Origin: Pseudomonas kermanshahensis
GTDB taxonomy: Bacteria > Pseudomonadota > Gammaproteobacteria > Pseudomonadales > Pseudomonadaceae
Length of the DNA: 64,000 nucleotides
Assembly (NCBI RefSeq): GCF_014269205.2
Contig: NZ_JABWRY020000001.1
Coordinates: 4,450,001-4,514,000 of the forward strand
Direction of reading: 5' to 3'
Shown here: piece after piece, positions 47,214-57,023 of the stretch
Numbering within the stretch: the stretch's first letter is position 1
Layout of the letters: each line of letters starts with the position of its first letter
Notes under the pieces: generated by a model
What the model was told of the DNA's origin: nothing
The model's input: only the letters and a program-made list of their open reading frames with translations
Databases searched by the model: none
Program-made: the position numbers and the translations under genes

Positions 47214-48329
47214 ATGCACCATTCGACCCACGACCTGCTTTCTCCCGTACCGGGCATTTCACGCCAACTGCACAGCTTTCACTTTGGCCCACGCGGTGGC
47301 GGCAAGGTGTACATCCAGGCCTCGCTGCATGCCGACGAACTGCCCGGTATGCTGGTGGCCTGGCACCTCAAGCGCAGGCTGGCCGAGCTGGAACAACAGG
47401 GCCGTCTGCAGCGGGAAATCATCCTGGTGCCGGTGGCTAACCCGGTCGGTCTCGAACAGGTGCTGCTGGACGCCCCGTTGGGGCGCTTCGAACTGCAGAG
47501 TGGCGAGAATTTCAATCGCAACTTCGTCGACCTGTCCGATTCCATCGGCGATCAGATCGAAGAGCACCTGACCCAGGACGCCGCACACAACGTCGCCTTG
47601 ATCCGCGAATACCTGCGCCGCGGGCTGGACGCCCACCCCGCACGCACCCCACTCCAGGCCCAACGCCTGATCTTGCAACGCCTGGCTTGCGACGCCGACC
47701 TGATACTCGACCTGCACTGCGACTTCGAAGCCGTCGAGCACCTGTACACGACGCCCGATGCCTGGCCACAGATCGAGCCACTGGCCCGCTACCTGGGCGC
47801 CCAGGCGAGCCTGCTGGCCACTGACTCAGGCGGCCAATCGTTCGATGAATGCTTCAGCCTGGTCTGGTGGCAGTTGCAGCAACGCTTTGGCAAGCGCTTC
47901 CCGATTCCGCTGGGCTGTTGCTCGGTCACTGTCGAATTGCGCGGCCAGGCGGATGTGAGCCATGACCTGGCCGGCAAAGACTGCCAGGCGATCCTCGACT
48001 TCCTGACCCACAACGGCGTCATCGAAGGCACCTGCGCCCCCCTTCCTCCACTGCCCCGCGCGGCCACGCCCCTGGCGGCCGTAGAGCCCGTGTCGACGCC
48101 GCTTGGCGGGTTGCTGGTGTACCACGCGCGCCCAGGCCAGCACCTGCAAGCCGACCAGTTGATCGCCGAAGTCATCGACCCGCTCAACGACCGGGTGACT
48201 GCGGTGCGCAACAGCCAACCCGGCCTGCTGTACGCCCGTAGCGTGCGCCGCATGGCGACGGCAGGCATGGTCATCGCCCATGTGGCGGGCGAGCAGGTGT
48301 GCCGCAGCGGCTACCTGCTGGGGAACTGA
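47214..48329 (+). CDS. Succinylglutamate desuccinylase/aspartoacylase-family protein
   Basis: The 371-residue M14-like zinc hydrolase has YIQASLHADELPG (Zn-binding H and E), FNRNFVDLSD, DLILDLHCDFEAVEHLY (third Zn ligand) and a C-terminal beta domain (GGLLVYHARPGQHLQAD). It should cleave an N-acyl amino acid or similar amide. The ATG at 47214 (MHHSTHDLL) is chosen over the frame opening at 47118. It is inserted between the ligase and helicase genes of the repair cluster, about 100 bases after the ligase. Confidence 0.85.
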   Translation: MHHSTHDLLSPVPGISRQLHSFHFGPRGGGKVYIQASLHADELPGMLVAWHLKRRLAELEQQGRLQREIILVPVANPVGLEQVLLDAPLGRFELQSGENFNRNFVDLSDSIGDQIEEHLTQDAAHNVALIREYLRRGLDAHPARTPLQAQRLILQRLACDADLILDLHCDFEAVEHLYTTPDAWPQIEPLARYLGAQASLLATDSGGQSFDECFSLVWWQLQQRFGKRFPIPLGCCSVTVELRGQADVSHDLAGKDCQAILDFLTHNGVIEGTCAPLPPLPRAATPLAAVEPVSTPLGGLLVYHARPGQHLQADQLIAEVIDPLNDRVTAVRNSQPGLLYARSVRRMATAGMVIAHVAGEQVCRSGYLLGN

Positions 48330-48396
48330 TCCGGTAAAACCAATGCCCCTGGCGGGCGGTCAGTAGAAGCACAGCCTTCGAAGGATCACCCGCCCC

Positions 48397-50850
48397 ATGG
48401 CAGCCTCCACCGACCTCGCCAACGCCTGGTTCGCCCTGCGCGGCTGGAAACCCTTCGCCTTTCAGCGCCGTGTCTGGGCGGCCGTCGAACGCGGCGAGTC
48501 CGGGCTGTTGCACGCCAGTACCGGCGCCGGCAAAACCTACGCCGTCTGGCTGGCGGCCCTGCGCGCGTTCGCCGTTGCCAGCTCAGCCCGCCAGCCGGCC
48601 CCCTTGCAGGTGCTGTGGGTGACGCCCATGCGCGCCTTGGCCGCCGACACCGCGCGTGCCTTGCAAGCGCCGCTCGATGAGCTGGGCCTGAACTGGAGCG
48701 TGGGCGTGCGCAGTGGCGACACTGGCAGCGCCGAACGCGCGCGACAGGCCCGGCGCCTGCCCAGCGTGTTGATTACTACCCCCGAGAGCCTGACACTGCT
48801 GCTGACCCGGGCACAGGCCCGTGACGACTTCGCCAACCTGCGCCTGGTGGTGGTGGATGAATGGCATGAGCTGCTGGGCAACAAGCGTGGCGTGCAATTG
48901 CAACTGGCCCTGGCACGCCTGCGCCACTGGCACCCGCCGCTGCTGACCTGGGGCCTCTCGGCCACCCTCGGCAACCTGCAGCACGCACGCGACGTGCTGT
49001 TGCCAGGCGATGGGTTGCTGGTGCAAGGCCGGCAAGACAAGCAACTGCAGGTCGATACCCTGCTGCCCGACGCGATCGAGCGGTTCCCCTGGGCAGGGCA
49101 CATGGGCTTGAAGATGCTCGATCAGGTCAGCCGGGAGCTCGACAGCAGCGCCAGCAGCCTGGTCTTCACCAACACCCGCGCCCAGGCCGAACTGTGGTAC
49201 CAGGCGCTGCTCGAGGCACGCCCCGACTGGGCCGGCCTGATCGCCCTGCACCACGCTTCGTTGTCCCGCGACACCCGCGACTGGGTCGAACGAAACTTGA
49301 AGCAAGGTACGCTTAAAGCCGTCATCTGCACCTCCAGCCTGGACCTGGGCGTGGATTTCCTGCCCGTGGAGCGGGTGCTGCAGATCGGCTCGGCCAAAGG
49401 CATCGCCCGCCTGATGCAGCGCGCCGGTCGCTCTGGGCACGCACCGGGGCGCCCCTCGCGGGTTACCTTGGTGCCCACCCACAGCCTGGAACTGGTGGAG
49501 GCCGCTGCGGCCCGGCATGCCCTGCTCGCCGGGCAGATCGAGGCCCGGCGCTCACCACAGCTGTGTATGGATGTGCTGGTGCAACACCTGGTCAGCATGG
49601 CCTTGGGCAGTGGCTTTCGCCCCGAGCAGTTGCTGGCCGAGGTACGCAGCACCTGGGCCTTCCGCGCGTTGCGCGACAGCCAGTGGCAGTGGGCGCTGGA
49701 CTTCGTCTGCCACGGCGGCAACTCGCTCAGCGCCTACCCTGACTACCAACGTGTCGAACCCCACGCCGACGGGGTCTGGCGGGTTGCCAGCGAGCGCCTG
49801 GCACGGCGCCACCGCATGGGCATCGGCACCATCGTCAGCGAGGCCAGCCTGCAGCTCAAGTACTGGAGCAAAGGCGGCGGTGGCAAGTCGCTGGGCAGTG
49901 TCGAGGAAGCGTTCATCGCCCGCCTGCGGCCCGGTGATAGCCTGGTCTTCGCAGGGCGCGTGCTGGAACTGGTGCGCGTCGAGAACATGACCGCCTACGT
50001 CCGCCGCAGCACCTCGCGCAAGGCCGCCGTGGCCCGCTGGAATGGTGGGCGGATGCCGCTGTCCAGCGAACTGGCCGATGCCCTGGTCGAACAACTCGAT
50101 GCCGCCGCCCACCAGCGTTACGAAGGCCCGGAAATGCGCGCCGTGCGCCCATTGCTGGCCTTGCAGGCAAGCTGGTCTGCACTGCCGACTACCCGCACGC
50201 TGCTGGCCGAAACGTTAAAATCTCGCCAAGGCTCGCACCTTTTTCTGTACCCGTTCGCCGGGCGCATGGCCAACCTCGGCTTGGCCAACCTGATTGCCTG
50301 GCGGGTCAGCCAGGTGCAACCGCTTTCGGTCTCAATTGCGGTCAGTGACTATGGCTTTGAGTTGCTCAGCCCAAGCGCCGTGGACTGGGCCAGGCATTTG
50401 CCCAGCGCGCTCTCGACCGAGCACCTGCTGGAGGATGTACTGGCCAGCCTGAATGCAGGCGAGATGGCGCTAAGGCGCTTTCGCGAGATCGCCCAGATCG
50501 CCGGCCTGGTGTTTGGCGGCTACCCGGCGGCGCAAAAGAGCACCCGGCAGATCCAGGCGTCGAGCGGGCTGTTCTACGAGGTGTTTCGCAAGCACGATGC
50601 CGACAACCTGCTGCTGGGCCAGGCACGGGACGAAGTATTGCGCGAAGAACTGGAAATCGAGCGGTTGCACCGGCAGTTGGCGAAGCTGGGCCAACTGCAG
50701 CTGGACCTGCGTGAATTACGCCGCCCAGGGCCACTGGCCTTTACCCTGCTGGTGGAAGGCATGCGCGAAACCTTGAGCACAGAAAAACTCGCAGACCGCA
50801 TTGCGCGGATGGTGGCAGACCTGGAAAAAGTGGCGGGTAACAACGCATGA
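48397..50850 (+). CDS. Lhr-Core DEXH helicase, ligase-associated
   Basis: The 817-residue superfamily 2 helicase has Walker A in [19 protein letters not shown] (about 39-48), DEWH at about 154-157, SATLGNLQ, the motif VI segment [19 protein letters not shown], and the C-terminal winged-helix/WYL-like region typical of Lhr-Core. Related enzymes in P. putida translocate 3'-5' on ssDNA and unwind RNA:DNA hybrids. Its stop overlaps the next start by 4 bases, linking it to pdeM. Confidence 0.92.
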   Translation: MAASTDLANAWFALRGWKPFAFQRRVWAAVERGESGLLHASTGAGKTYAVWLAALRAFAVASSARQPAPLQVLWVTPMRALAADTARALQAPLDELGLNWSVGVRSGDTGSAERARQARRLPSVLITTPESLTLLLTRAQARDDFANLRLVVVDEWHELLGNKRGVQLQLALARLRHWHPPLLTWGLSATLGNLQHARDVLLPGDGLLVQGRQDKQLQVDTLLPDAIERFPWAGHMGLKMLDQVSRELDSSASSLVFTNTRAQAELWYQALLEARPDWAGLIALHHASLSRDTRDWVERNLKQGTLKAVICTSSLDLGVDFLPVERVLQIGSAKGIARLMQRAGRSGHAPGRPSRVTLVPTHSLELVEAAAARHALLAGQIEARRSPQLCMDVLVQHLVSMALGSGFRPEQLLAEVRSTWAFRALRDSQWQWALDFVCHGGNSLSAYPDYQRVEPHADGVWRVASERLARRHRMGIGTIVSEASLQLKYWSKGGGGKSLGSVEEAFIARLRPGDSLVFAGRVLELVRVENMTAYVRRSTSRKAAVARWNGGRMPLSSELADALVEQLDAAAHQRYEGPEMRAVRPLLALQASWSALPTTRTLLAETLKSRQGSHLFLYPFAGRMANLGLANLIAWRVSQVQPLSVSIAVSDYGFELLSPSAVDWARHLPSALSTEHLLEDVLASLNAGEMALRRFREIAQIAGLVFGGYPAAQKSTRQIQASSGLFYEVFRKHDADNLLLGQARDEVLREELEIERLHRQLAKLGQLQLDLRELRRPGPLAFTLLVEGMRETLSTEKLADRIARMVADLEKVAGNNA

Positions 50851-51500
50851 ATGATCACCTGGCCATCGAGCACTGCGGCGAAACCCTGTGGTTACTGCCG
50901 GACAAAGCGCTGTACTGGCCTGCCCGCCGGGCCCTGCTGGTAGCGGATGTGCATATTGGCAAAGCTGCCAGCTATCGCGCCCTGCATCAGCCCGTGCCGC
51001 GGGGCACAACCGAGGCCACCTTGGCGCGCCTAGACCAACTGCTGACAAGCCATGAGTGCCAGATGCTGATCATTTTGGGCGATTTCCTGCATGCCAAAAC
51101 CGCGCGCGCACCGGCAACGCTGGCCAAGCTGCAAACATGGCGGGAACGGCATGCCGGACTGCGCATCGTGCTGGTGCTTGGCAACCATGATCGCCACGCG
51201 GGCGACCCACCGCATTCGCTGGGCATCGAGGTGGTCGAAGAACCATGGCTATTGGCACCTTTCGCCTTGCAGCACGAGCCTGTCGCTCACCCTCAGCACC
51301 CGGTGCTGGCGGGCCACGTCCACCCGGTGTTCGTGTTGCAAGGGCGGGCCAGACAACGTCTGCGCCTGCCCTGCTTCCTGATGGGTGACGCGATCAGCTT
51401 GCTACCGGCCTTCGGTGAATTCACCGGTGGCTGGCGCGTGCAACCCGACGCCGAAAACCGCGTGTTTCTGGCCGGCGCCGGGCGGGTATGGGCGCTCTAA
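50847..51500 (+). CDS. pdeM: Ligase-associated metallophosphoesterase PdeM
   Basis: The 217-residue calcineurin-type phosphoesterase has DVH at 34-36, [17 protein letters not shown] and LAGHVHPVF, giving the complete two-metal site. It matches the 'DNA damage response endonuclease PdeM' of the Lhr-ligase cluster, a Mn-dependent DNA nuclease. It is coupled to the helicase gene by overlap (ATGA). It ends the cluster. Confidence 0.87.
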   Translation: MNDHLAIEHCGETLWLLPDKALYWPARRALLVADVHIGKAASYRALHQPVPRGTTEATLARLDQLLTSHECQMLIILGDFLHAKTARAPATLAKLQTWRERHAGLRIVLVLGNHDRHAGDPPHSLGIEVVEEPWLLAPFALQHEPVAHPQHPVLAGHVHPVFVLQGRARQRLRLPCFLMGDAISLLPAFGEFTGGWRVQPDAENRVFLAGAGRVWAL

Positions 51501-51512
51501 AGCAGCGCCCAC

Positions 51513-51740
51513 TCAGGCGACGGGCGCGGGAGGTGGTTCGTCGGGCAAGGTCGGCTCACCGGGCTCCATGGGCTGCGTTTCACCCGGCTGCGGCGGTTGT
51601 GGGGTATCGGGATCAGGCTGGTGAGGCACGCCGCCTGCCTGCATTGGCAGCGGATGCGCCAGCAGTGACCATGGCAACATACCGACCTGGTTAGGCTGCA
51701 GGCCAGCCAGCTTGGCACTGATTGCGGGATGGAGTTTCAT
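51513..51740 (-). CDS. Small Pro-rich protein, unknown
   Basis: The 75-residue protein starts MKLHPAISAKLAGLQPNQVG and its C-terminal half is Pro/Glu-rich (PDTPQPPQPGETQPMEPGEP). There is no membrane segment or signal. AGGAGCTGCCA precedes the ATG, supporting it. Function unknown; it is probably disordered. It reads downstream of dcd and converges with pdeM. Confidence 0.55.
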   Translation of the reverse strand: MKLHPAISAKLAGLQPNQVGMLPWSLLAHPLPMQAGGVPHQPDPDTPQPPQPGETQPMEPGEPTLPDEPPPAPVA

Positions 51741-51807
51741 TGGCAGCTCCTGACGAGAGCCGACACGCATCGTGCACATCGGCAAGTTACTCGTTGGAGT
51801 ACCAAAT

Positions 51808-51827
51808 GCGCGGGGAATTCCCCGCGC
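51808..51827 (-). terminator. Hairpin terminator after dcd
   Basis: GCGCGGGG, loop AATT and CCCCGCGC form an 8-bp perfect stem 9 bases after the dcd stop codon; on the minus strand it is followed by only ATTTGG. A weak terminator or pause site. Confidence 0.5.
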
Positions 51828-51835
51828 TCGTCGGC

Positions 51836-52402
51836 TCAGGTGCGTGGCAGGGTGACGCCGCGCTGGCCCTGGTACTTGCCGCCTCGGTCCTTGTAGGACA
51901 CTTCGCACTCTTCGTCGGACTCGAGGAAAAGCATCTGCGCCACACCCTCGTTGGCATAGATTTTTGCCGGCAAGGTGGTGGTGTTGGAGAATTCCAGGGT
52001 CACGTGGCCTTCCCACTCGGGTTCAAGCGGGGTGACGTTGACGATGATGCCGCAGCGCGCATAGGTGCTTTTGCCCAGGCAAATGGTCAGCACGTTGCGT
52101 GGAATGCGGAAATACTCCACGGTGCGGGCCAGGGCGAAGGAGTTTGGCGGGATGATGCAGACGTCGCTCTTGACGTCGACGAAGCTGCCGGCGTCGAAGT
52201 TTTTCGGGTCGACGGTGGCCGAGTTGATGTTGGTGAACACCTTGAATTCGTCGGCGCAACGTACGTCGTAGCCGTAGCTGGAGACGCCGAAAGAGATGAC
52301 ACGGCTGTCGTGCTCGCCGCGCACCTGGCGCTCGACGAACGGTTCGATCATGCCGTGTTCCTGCGCCATGCGGCGAATCCACTTGTCCGATTTGATGCTC
52401 AT
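51836..52402 (-). CDS. dcd: dCTP deaminase
   Basis: The 188-residue enzyme converts dCTP to dUTP for thymidylate supply. Signatures are [19 protein letters not shown] near residue 45, the [23 protein letters not shown] catalytic loop in pieces (with the catalytic Glu in [17 protein letters not shown]), and the C-terminal [21 protein letters not shown]. Length matches Dcd of E. coli (193). It lies divergent from the cold-shock gene, with a 340-base gap. Confidence 0.97.
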   Translation of the reverse strand: MSIKSDKWIRRMAQEHGMIEPFVERQVRGEHDSRVISFGVSSYGYDVRCADEFKVFTNINSATVDPKNFDAGSFVDVKSDVCIIPPNSFALARTVEYFRIPRNVLTICLGKSTYARCGIIVNVTPLEPEWEGHVTLEFSNTTTLPAKIYANEGVAQMLFLESDEECEVSYKDRGGKYQGQRGVTLPRT

Positions 52403-52632
52403 GGCGGGGGTGTCCTGAAGAGTTGCGAGGTGAAAATCGTGAGGCGCATCTTACCGGTCCCAGCGCCCTCTTCAAAGTTCCATCCTGCATTCTTGCTACA
52501 ATCCCCGCCAGGCGGGGCCTACAGCTGCCACCGATCTGAATTTCAGTAAAGCGGCCTCTGGCCATTGGCAGGTTGCGGAAAGTGGGTTAAGGTGACGCCA
52601 CTGTGCTGCACGTGACACCGAGAATCTCTAGT

Positions 52633-52742
52633 TTGACGCACGATCCTGATCGGCCCATATCTGAATTTTCTGCTCTCTTTGCACTCAGTCCCGGGCAGGG
52701 TTTTTCCTGACCGTAATCAACTTTGTCCAAGGAGACAGAAAC
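52633..52742 (+). promoter_or_regulatory. Promoter and leader of the cold-shock gene
   Basis: TTGACG at 52633-52638 and a weak -10 CATATC at 52656-52661 (17-base spacing) may start a leader of about 75 bases, with AAGGAG at 52729-52734 before the ATG. The remaining part of the 340-base gap between dcd and this gene (52403-52632) shows no gene. Confidence 0.35.
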
Positions 52743-52952
52743 ATGTCCAATCGCCAAAACGGTGTTGTTAAGTGGTTCAACGACGAGAAAGGCTACGGCT
52801 TCATCACCCCTCAGTCGGGTGACGACCTGTTCGTGCACTTCAAAGCCATCCAAGCTGACGGCTTCAAAACCCTGAAAGAAGGCCAGGCTGTTACTTTCGT
52901 CGCTACCCGCGGCCAGAAAGGCATGCAGGCTGAAGAAGTTCAGATCGCCTAA
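52743..52952 (+). CDS. Cold-shock domain protein (CspA family)
   Basis: The 69-residue OB-fold protein has both RNA-binding motifs, KGYGFITP (RNP1) and DDLFVHF (RNP2). It is an RNA chaperone that melts structured transcripts. Typical pseudomonad CspA/CapB proteins are 69-70 residues. A strong intrinsic terminator follows 25 bases after the stop. Confidence 0.95.
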   Translation: MSNRQNGVVKWFNDEKGYGFITPQSGDDLFVHFKAIQADGFKTLKEGQAVTFVATRGQKGMQAEEVQIA

Positions 52953-52976
52953 GTCGATCTCAGCTTTCTAGCTTTC

Positions 52977-53007
52977 AAAAAAACCCGCCTTCTGGCGGGT
53001 TTTTTTA
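52977..53007 (+). terminator. Intrinsic terminator of the cold-shock gene
   Basis: AAACCCGCC, loop TTCT and GGCGGGTTT are followed by further T residues, with A-tract before: an efficient terminator readable in both directions. Confidence 0.92.
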
Positions 53008-53043
53008 TGCCTGGCTGAAACCGGTGCTGGCTTCTTCACGGGG

Positions 53044-53088
53044 AAACCCGCTCCTACAGGCCTGAGGTGTACCTGTAGGAGGGGGTTT
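53044..53088. repeat. REP-like hairpin (17-bp arms, one mismatch)
   Basis: AAACCCGCTCCTACAGG (53044-53060) and CCTGTAGGAGGGGGTTT (53072-53088) form a REP-type hairpin just before the mrp stop codon. GTAG faces inward, like the 24547 pair. Confidence 0.7.
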
Positions 53089-53094
53089 CTCAGG

Positions 53095-54189
53095 TCAATC
53101 CTCGCTGATGGTGATGCTCGGCATCGCCGGCGCTGCGGCTTCCTGCAGCACGATCCGCGCACCGACCTGGCGGGCCAGCTCCTGATACACCATGGCGATC
53201 TGGCTTTCCGGCTCGGCAATTGCCGTCGGCTTGCCACTGTCGGCCTGTTCGCGGATCAGCATCGACAACGGCAGCGAGGCCAGCAGGTCGACACCGTACT
53301 GGGCTGCCAGCTTCTCACCGCCGCCTTCGCCGAACAGGTGCTCGGCATGGCCGCAGTTGGAGCAGATGTGCACGGCCATGTTCTCGACCACGCCCAGCAC
53401 CGGGATATTGACCTTGCGGAACATCTCCACGCCCTTCTTGGCGTCCAGCAGGGCGAGGTCCTGCGGGGTGGTGACGATCACCGAGCCCGCCACCGGCACT
53501 TTCTGCGCCAGGGTCAGCTGAATGTCGCCGGTGCCTGGCGGCATGTCGATGACCAGGTAATCAAGGTCATCCCAGGCGGTCTGGGTCACCAACTGCAACA
53601 GCGCACCCGACACCATCGGGCCACGCCACACCATTGGCGTGTTGTCGTCGGTGAGAAACGCCATGGACATGACTTCTACACCGTGCGCCTTGATCGGCAC
53701 GAACCACTTCTGATCGCGAATCTGTGGCCGGGTGCCTTCTGCGATGCCGAACATCACGCCCTGGCTAGGGCCATAGATATCCGCGTCGAGAATGCCGACC
53801 CGGGCGCCTTCACGGGCCAGGGCCAAAGCCAGGTTGGCAGCAGTGGTCGACTTGCCGACGCCCCCCTTGCCCGAGGCCACGGCGATGATGTTCTTGACGT
53901 TGGCCATGGCCGGCACCTGGGCCTGGGCCTTGTGCGCTGCGACCACGCAGTCGATCGACACCTGGGCGCTGCTGACGCCGTCAAGGTTGCCGATCGCGGT
54001 CTGCAGCACCTGGGCCCAACCGTTCTTGAACAACCCAGCGGCATACCCCAGTTGCAACTGCACACTGACCTGCCCGCCCTGTATATCCACGGCGCGCACG
54101 CAGCCGGCGCTGACCGGATCCTGGTTCAGGTAGGGGTCGGTGTACTGGCGAAGCACGCCTTCGACGGCGGCACGGGTGACGGCACTCAT
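53095..54189 (-). CDS. mrp: Iron-sulfur cluster carrier protein Mrp/ApbC
   Basis: The 364-residue P-loop ATPase carries Fe-S clusters to apoproteins. It has an N-terminal MIP18-like domain (MSAVTRAAVEGVLRQYTDPY), the deviant Walker A ASGKGGVGKSTTAANLALAL, and CSNC near residue 283 in HICSNCGHAEHLFGEGGG. The ATG at 54189 has GGGAG 5 bases upstream; the frame opens 18 bases earlier. It is divergent from metG, as in many proteobacteria. Confidence 0.94.
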   Translation of the reverse strand: MSAVTRAAVEGVLRQYTDPYLNQDPVSAGCVRAVDIQGGQVSVQLQLGYAAGLFKNGWAQVLQTAIGNLDGVSSAQVSIDCVVAAHKAQAQVPAMANVKNIIAVASGKGGVGKSTTAANLALALAREGARVGILDADIYGPSQGVMFGIAEGTRPQIRDQKWFVPIKAHGVEVMSMAFLTDDNTPMVWRGPMVSGALLQLVTQTAWDDLDYLVIDMPPGTGDIQLTLAQKVPVAGSVIVTTPQDLALLDAKKGVEMFRKVNIPVLGVVENMAVHICSNCGHAEHLFGEGGGEKLAAQYGVDLLASLPLSMLIREQADSGKPTAIAEPESQIAMVYQELARQVGARIVLQEAAAPAMPSITISED

Positions 54190-54347
54190 GGAGACTCCCA
54201 TTGGCAAACTGAATGTAAAACAGGCGCCTATCCTAACCCGTCAATCGTCAGCAGGTGCGTCTGTGGGGTGAAATATCTTCGCCAGCCCTTTATAGTGGCC
54301 GATCACCCTCATTTTTACCCCGTAGCCAGATAAGTAGCCGAGCCACC

Positions 54348-56387
54348 ATGTCCGAGCCACGTCAGATTCTCGTCACCAGCGCCCTGCCCTATGCCAATGG
54401 ATCGATCCACCTTGGCCATATGCTCGAGTACATCCAGACAGACATGTGGGTCCGCTTCCAGAAACTACGCGGCAACCAGTGCATTTATGTCTGCGCCGAT
54501 GACGCCCACGGTTCGGCCATCATGCTGCGCGCCGAGAAGGAAGGAATCACCCCCGAGCAGTTGATTGCCAATGTCCAGGCCGAGCACAGCGGCGACTTTG
54601 CTGACTTCCTGGTGGATTTCGACAACTTCCACTCGACCCACAGCGAAGAAAACCGCGAGCTGTCCAGCCTGATCTACGCGCGCCTGCGTGACGCCGGCCA
54701 CATTGCCACCCGTTCGGTGACCCAGTACTTCGACCCCGAAAAGGGCATGTTCCTGGCCGACCGCTTCATCAAGGGCACCTGCCCCAAGTGCGCGGCCGAA
54801 GACCAGTACGGCGACAACTGCGAGAAGTGCGGCGCAACCTACGCCCCGACCGAGCTGAAGAACCCCAAGTCGGCCATCTCCGGCGCCACCCCGGTACTGC
54901 GTGACTCCCAGCACTTCTTCTTCAAGCTGCCTGATTTCCAGGCCATGCTGCAGCAGTGGACCCGTAGCGGCACCTTGCAGGATGCCGTCGCCAACAAGCT
55001 CGCCGAATGGCTGGACTCGGGCCTGCAAGAGTGGGACATCTCCCGCGATGCGCCGTATTTCGGCTTCGAGATCCCGGGCGAGCCGGGCAAATATTTCTAC
55101 GTCTGGCTGGACGCGCCAATCGGCTACATGGCCAGCTTCAAGAACCTCTGCGCGCGCCGCCCAGAGCTGGATTTCGATGCTTTCTGGAAGGAAGACTCCA
55201 GCGCCGAGCTGTACCACTTCATCGGCAAGGACATCGTCAACTTCCACGCCCTGTTCTGGCCAGCCATGCTCGAAGGCGCGGGCTTCCGCAAGCCAACTGC
55301 GGTCAACGTGCACGGCTACCTGACCGTCAACGGCGCCAAGATGTCCAAGTCGCGCGGCACCTTCATCAAGGCCCGTACCTACCTGGATCACCTGCAGCCG
55401 GAATACCTGCGTTACTACTACGCGGCCAAGCTGGGCCGTGGCGTCGATGACCTGGACCTGAACCTGGAAGACTTCGTGCAGAAGGTCAACTCCGACCTGG
55501 TCGGCAAGGTGGTCAACATCGCCAGCCGTTGCGCAGGCTTCATTCACAAAGGCAACGACGGCGTGATGGTAGCCGGTGATGCCGCACCCGAGCTGACCGA
55601 AGCCTTCCTGGCAGCTGCGCCGTCCATCGCCGAAGCCTATGAGAGCCGTGACTTCGCCCGCGCGATGCGTGAAATCATGGCCCTGGCCGACCGCGCCAAC
55701 GCCTGGATCGCCGACAAAGCGCCCTGGTCGTTGGCCAAGCAGGAAGGCAAGCAGGACGAAGTCCAGGCCATTTGCGCCCAAGGCATCAACCTGTTCCGCC
55801 AGTTGGTGATCTTCCTCAAGCCGGTACTGCCGGTGCTGGCTGCCGACGCCGAGGCCTTCCTCAATGTCGCGCCGCTGACCTGGAACGACCACCAGTCGCG
55901 CCTGGAAAACCACAGCCTGAATGCCTTCAAGGCACTGATGAGCCGTATCGAACCCGCCAAGGTCGAAGCCATGGTCGCTGCCAGCAAAGAAGACCTGCTG
56001 GCCGCCGAAGCCCAGGCGCCGGCAGGCAATGGCGAACTGGCCAAGGACCCGCTGTCGGCGGAAATCGAATTCGATACCTTTGCCGCCGTCGACCTGCGCG
56101 TGGCCCTGATCGTCAAGGCGGAGGCCGTACCAGGTGCCGACAAGCTGCTGCAACTGACGCTGGACATCGGTGACGAACGCCGCAACGTGTTCTCCGGCAT
56201 CAAGTCGGCCTACCCCGACCCGTCCAAGCTGGAAGGCCGCCTGACCATGATGGTCGCCAACCTCAAGCCTCGGAAAATGCGCTTTGGCGTGTCGGAAGGC
56301 ATGGTCATGGCTGCCGGCCCTGGCGGTGAAGAAATCTACCTGCTCAGCCCGGACAGTGGCGCCAAGCCAGGCCAACGCATCAAGTAA
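54348..56387 (+). CDS. metG: Methionyl-tRNA synthetase
   Basis: The 679-residue class I synthetase charges tRNA-Met. It has the HLGH signature in [14 protein letters not shown], a zinc knuckle ([18 protein letters not shown]), KMSKS in [13 protein letters not shown] and a C-terminal tRNA-binding OB domain starting near [18 protein letters not shown]. Length matches E. coli MetG (677). The start at 54348 ([18 protein letters not shown]) is the family start; the frame opens 93 bases earlier. Confidence 0.97.
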   Translation: MSEPRQILVTSALPYANGSIHLGHMLEYIQTDMWVRFQKLRGNQCIYVCADDAHGSAIMLRAEKEGITPEQLIANVQAEHSGDFADFLVDFDNFHSTHSEENRELSSLIYARLRDAGHIATRSVTQYFDPEKGMFLADRFIKGTCPKCAAEDQYGDNCEKCGATYAPTELKNPKSAISGATPVLRDSQHFFFKLPDFQAMLQQWTRSGTLQDAVANKLAEWLDSGLQEWDISRDAPYFGFEIPGEPGKYFYVWLDAPIGYMASFKNLCARRPELDFDAFWKEDSSAELYHFIGKDIVNFHALFWPAMLEGAGFRKPTAVNVHGYLTVNGAKMSKSRGTFIKARTYLDHLQPEYLRYYYAAKLGRGVDDLDLNLEDFVQKVNSDLVGKVVNIASRCAGFIHKGNDGVMVAGDAAPELTEAFLAAAPSIAEAYESRDFARAMREIMALADRANAWIADKAPWSLAKQEGKQDEVQAICAQGINLFRQLVIFLKPVLPVLAADAEAFLNVAPLTWNDHQSRLENHSLNAFKALMSRIEPAKVEAMVAASKEDLLAAEAQAPAGNGELAKDPLSAEIEFDTFAAVDLRVALIVKAEAVPGADKLLQLTLDIGDERRNVFSGIKSAYPDPSKLEGRLTMMVANLKPRKMRFGVSEGMVMAAGPGGEEIYLLSPDSGAKPGQRIK

Positions 56388-56393
56388 GCCCCC

Positions 56394-56422
56394 AGCCCCG
56401 GCCTCTGTGCCGGGGCTGTTCT
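56394..56422 (+). terminator. Intrinsic terminator of metG
   Basis: AGCCCCGGC, loop CTCTGT and GCCGGGGCT are followed by GTTCT, 6 bases after the stop codon. It separates metG from the rnf cluster. Confidence 0.8.
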
Positions 56423-56474
56423 ATCACCCGCTGAATGCCGGACAATCGACACGATTCCCGGCTATCGTCATGTC

Positions 56475-57023
56475 ATGAGTGACTACCTTCTGGTCCTGAT
56501 CAGCGCCACCCTGATCAATCACCTGTGCCTGCAGCAACAGCCAATATCGTGGCTGCGCGTGCATGTGCTCGGCCTGGCCTGCGCCTTGTCCGTGGCACTC
56601 GCCATGATCGGCGCTCACCTGCTCAGGTGGCTGGTGCTCGACCCTTGGCAGCTCCACGACCTGAGCCTGTTCCTGTTGCTGCCCTGGTTGGCATTGCTGG
56701 CCTACGGCGTGCCATCGGCGCTGGCCAGGCTACGCGCCGACTGGCCCGTGGCAGACCTGCCTGCAGTGCTGCTGAGCAACGTCGCCGTGCTGGGGTTGGC
56801 CCTGGAGGAGACAAGCGCTGGCACGGCCTGGCTCGCGACGCTGAGCAAAGGCCTGCTGGCCGGCGTGGGCTTGTGGCTTGCGCTGGCCCTGTTCGCGGAC
56901 CTGCGCCAGCGCAGCGCCCATGCCGACATACCTGTTGCCCTGCGTGGCCTGCCAGTCGAATTGCTCGGTGCGGGCATCATGGCCTTGGCATTTTCCGGTT
57001 TCAACGGACTTTTTGCGCAATGA
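56475..57023 (+). CDS. rnfA: RnfA-like membrane subunit (divergent)
   Basis: The 182-residue protein has six hydrophobic segments. It matches RnfA in the start (MSDYLLVLISATLINH), in LLSNVAVLGLALE and in the end (VPVALRGLPVELLGAGIMALAFSGFNGL read with DIPVAL). Family RnfA carries LGLCP and TNCAVLG cysteines that hold a [2Fe-2S] centre with RnfE; here they read QQQPIS and SNVAVLG, so those ligands seem lost (C18 is elsewhere). The stop overlaps the rnfD ATG (ATGA). RnfB and RnfC are not found beside it. Confidence 0.8.
   Translation: MSDYLLVLISATLINHLCLQQQPISWLRVHVLGLACALSVALAMIGAHLLRWLVLDPWQLHDLSLFLLLPWLALLAYGVPSALARLRADWPVADLPAVLLSNVAVLGLALEETSAGTAWLATLSKGLLAGVGLWLALALFADLRQRSAHADIPVALRGLPVELLGAGIMALAFSGFNGLFAQ

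Noticed and set aside
54465..56375. 636-residue open frame antisense to metG
   Set aside because: Shadow frame; metG is unmistakable on the plus strand.
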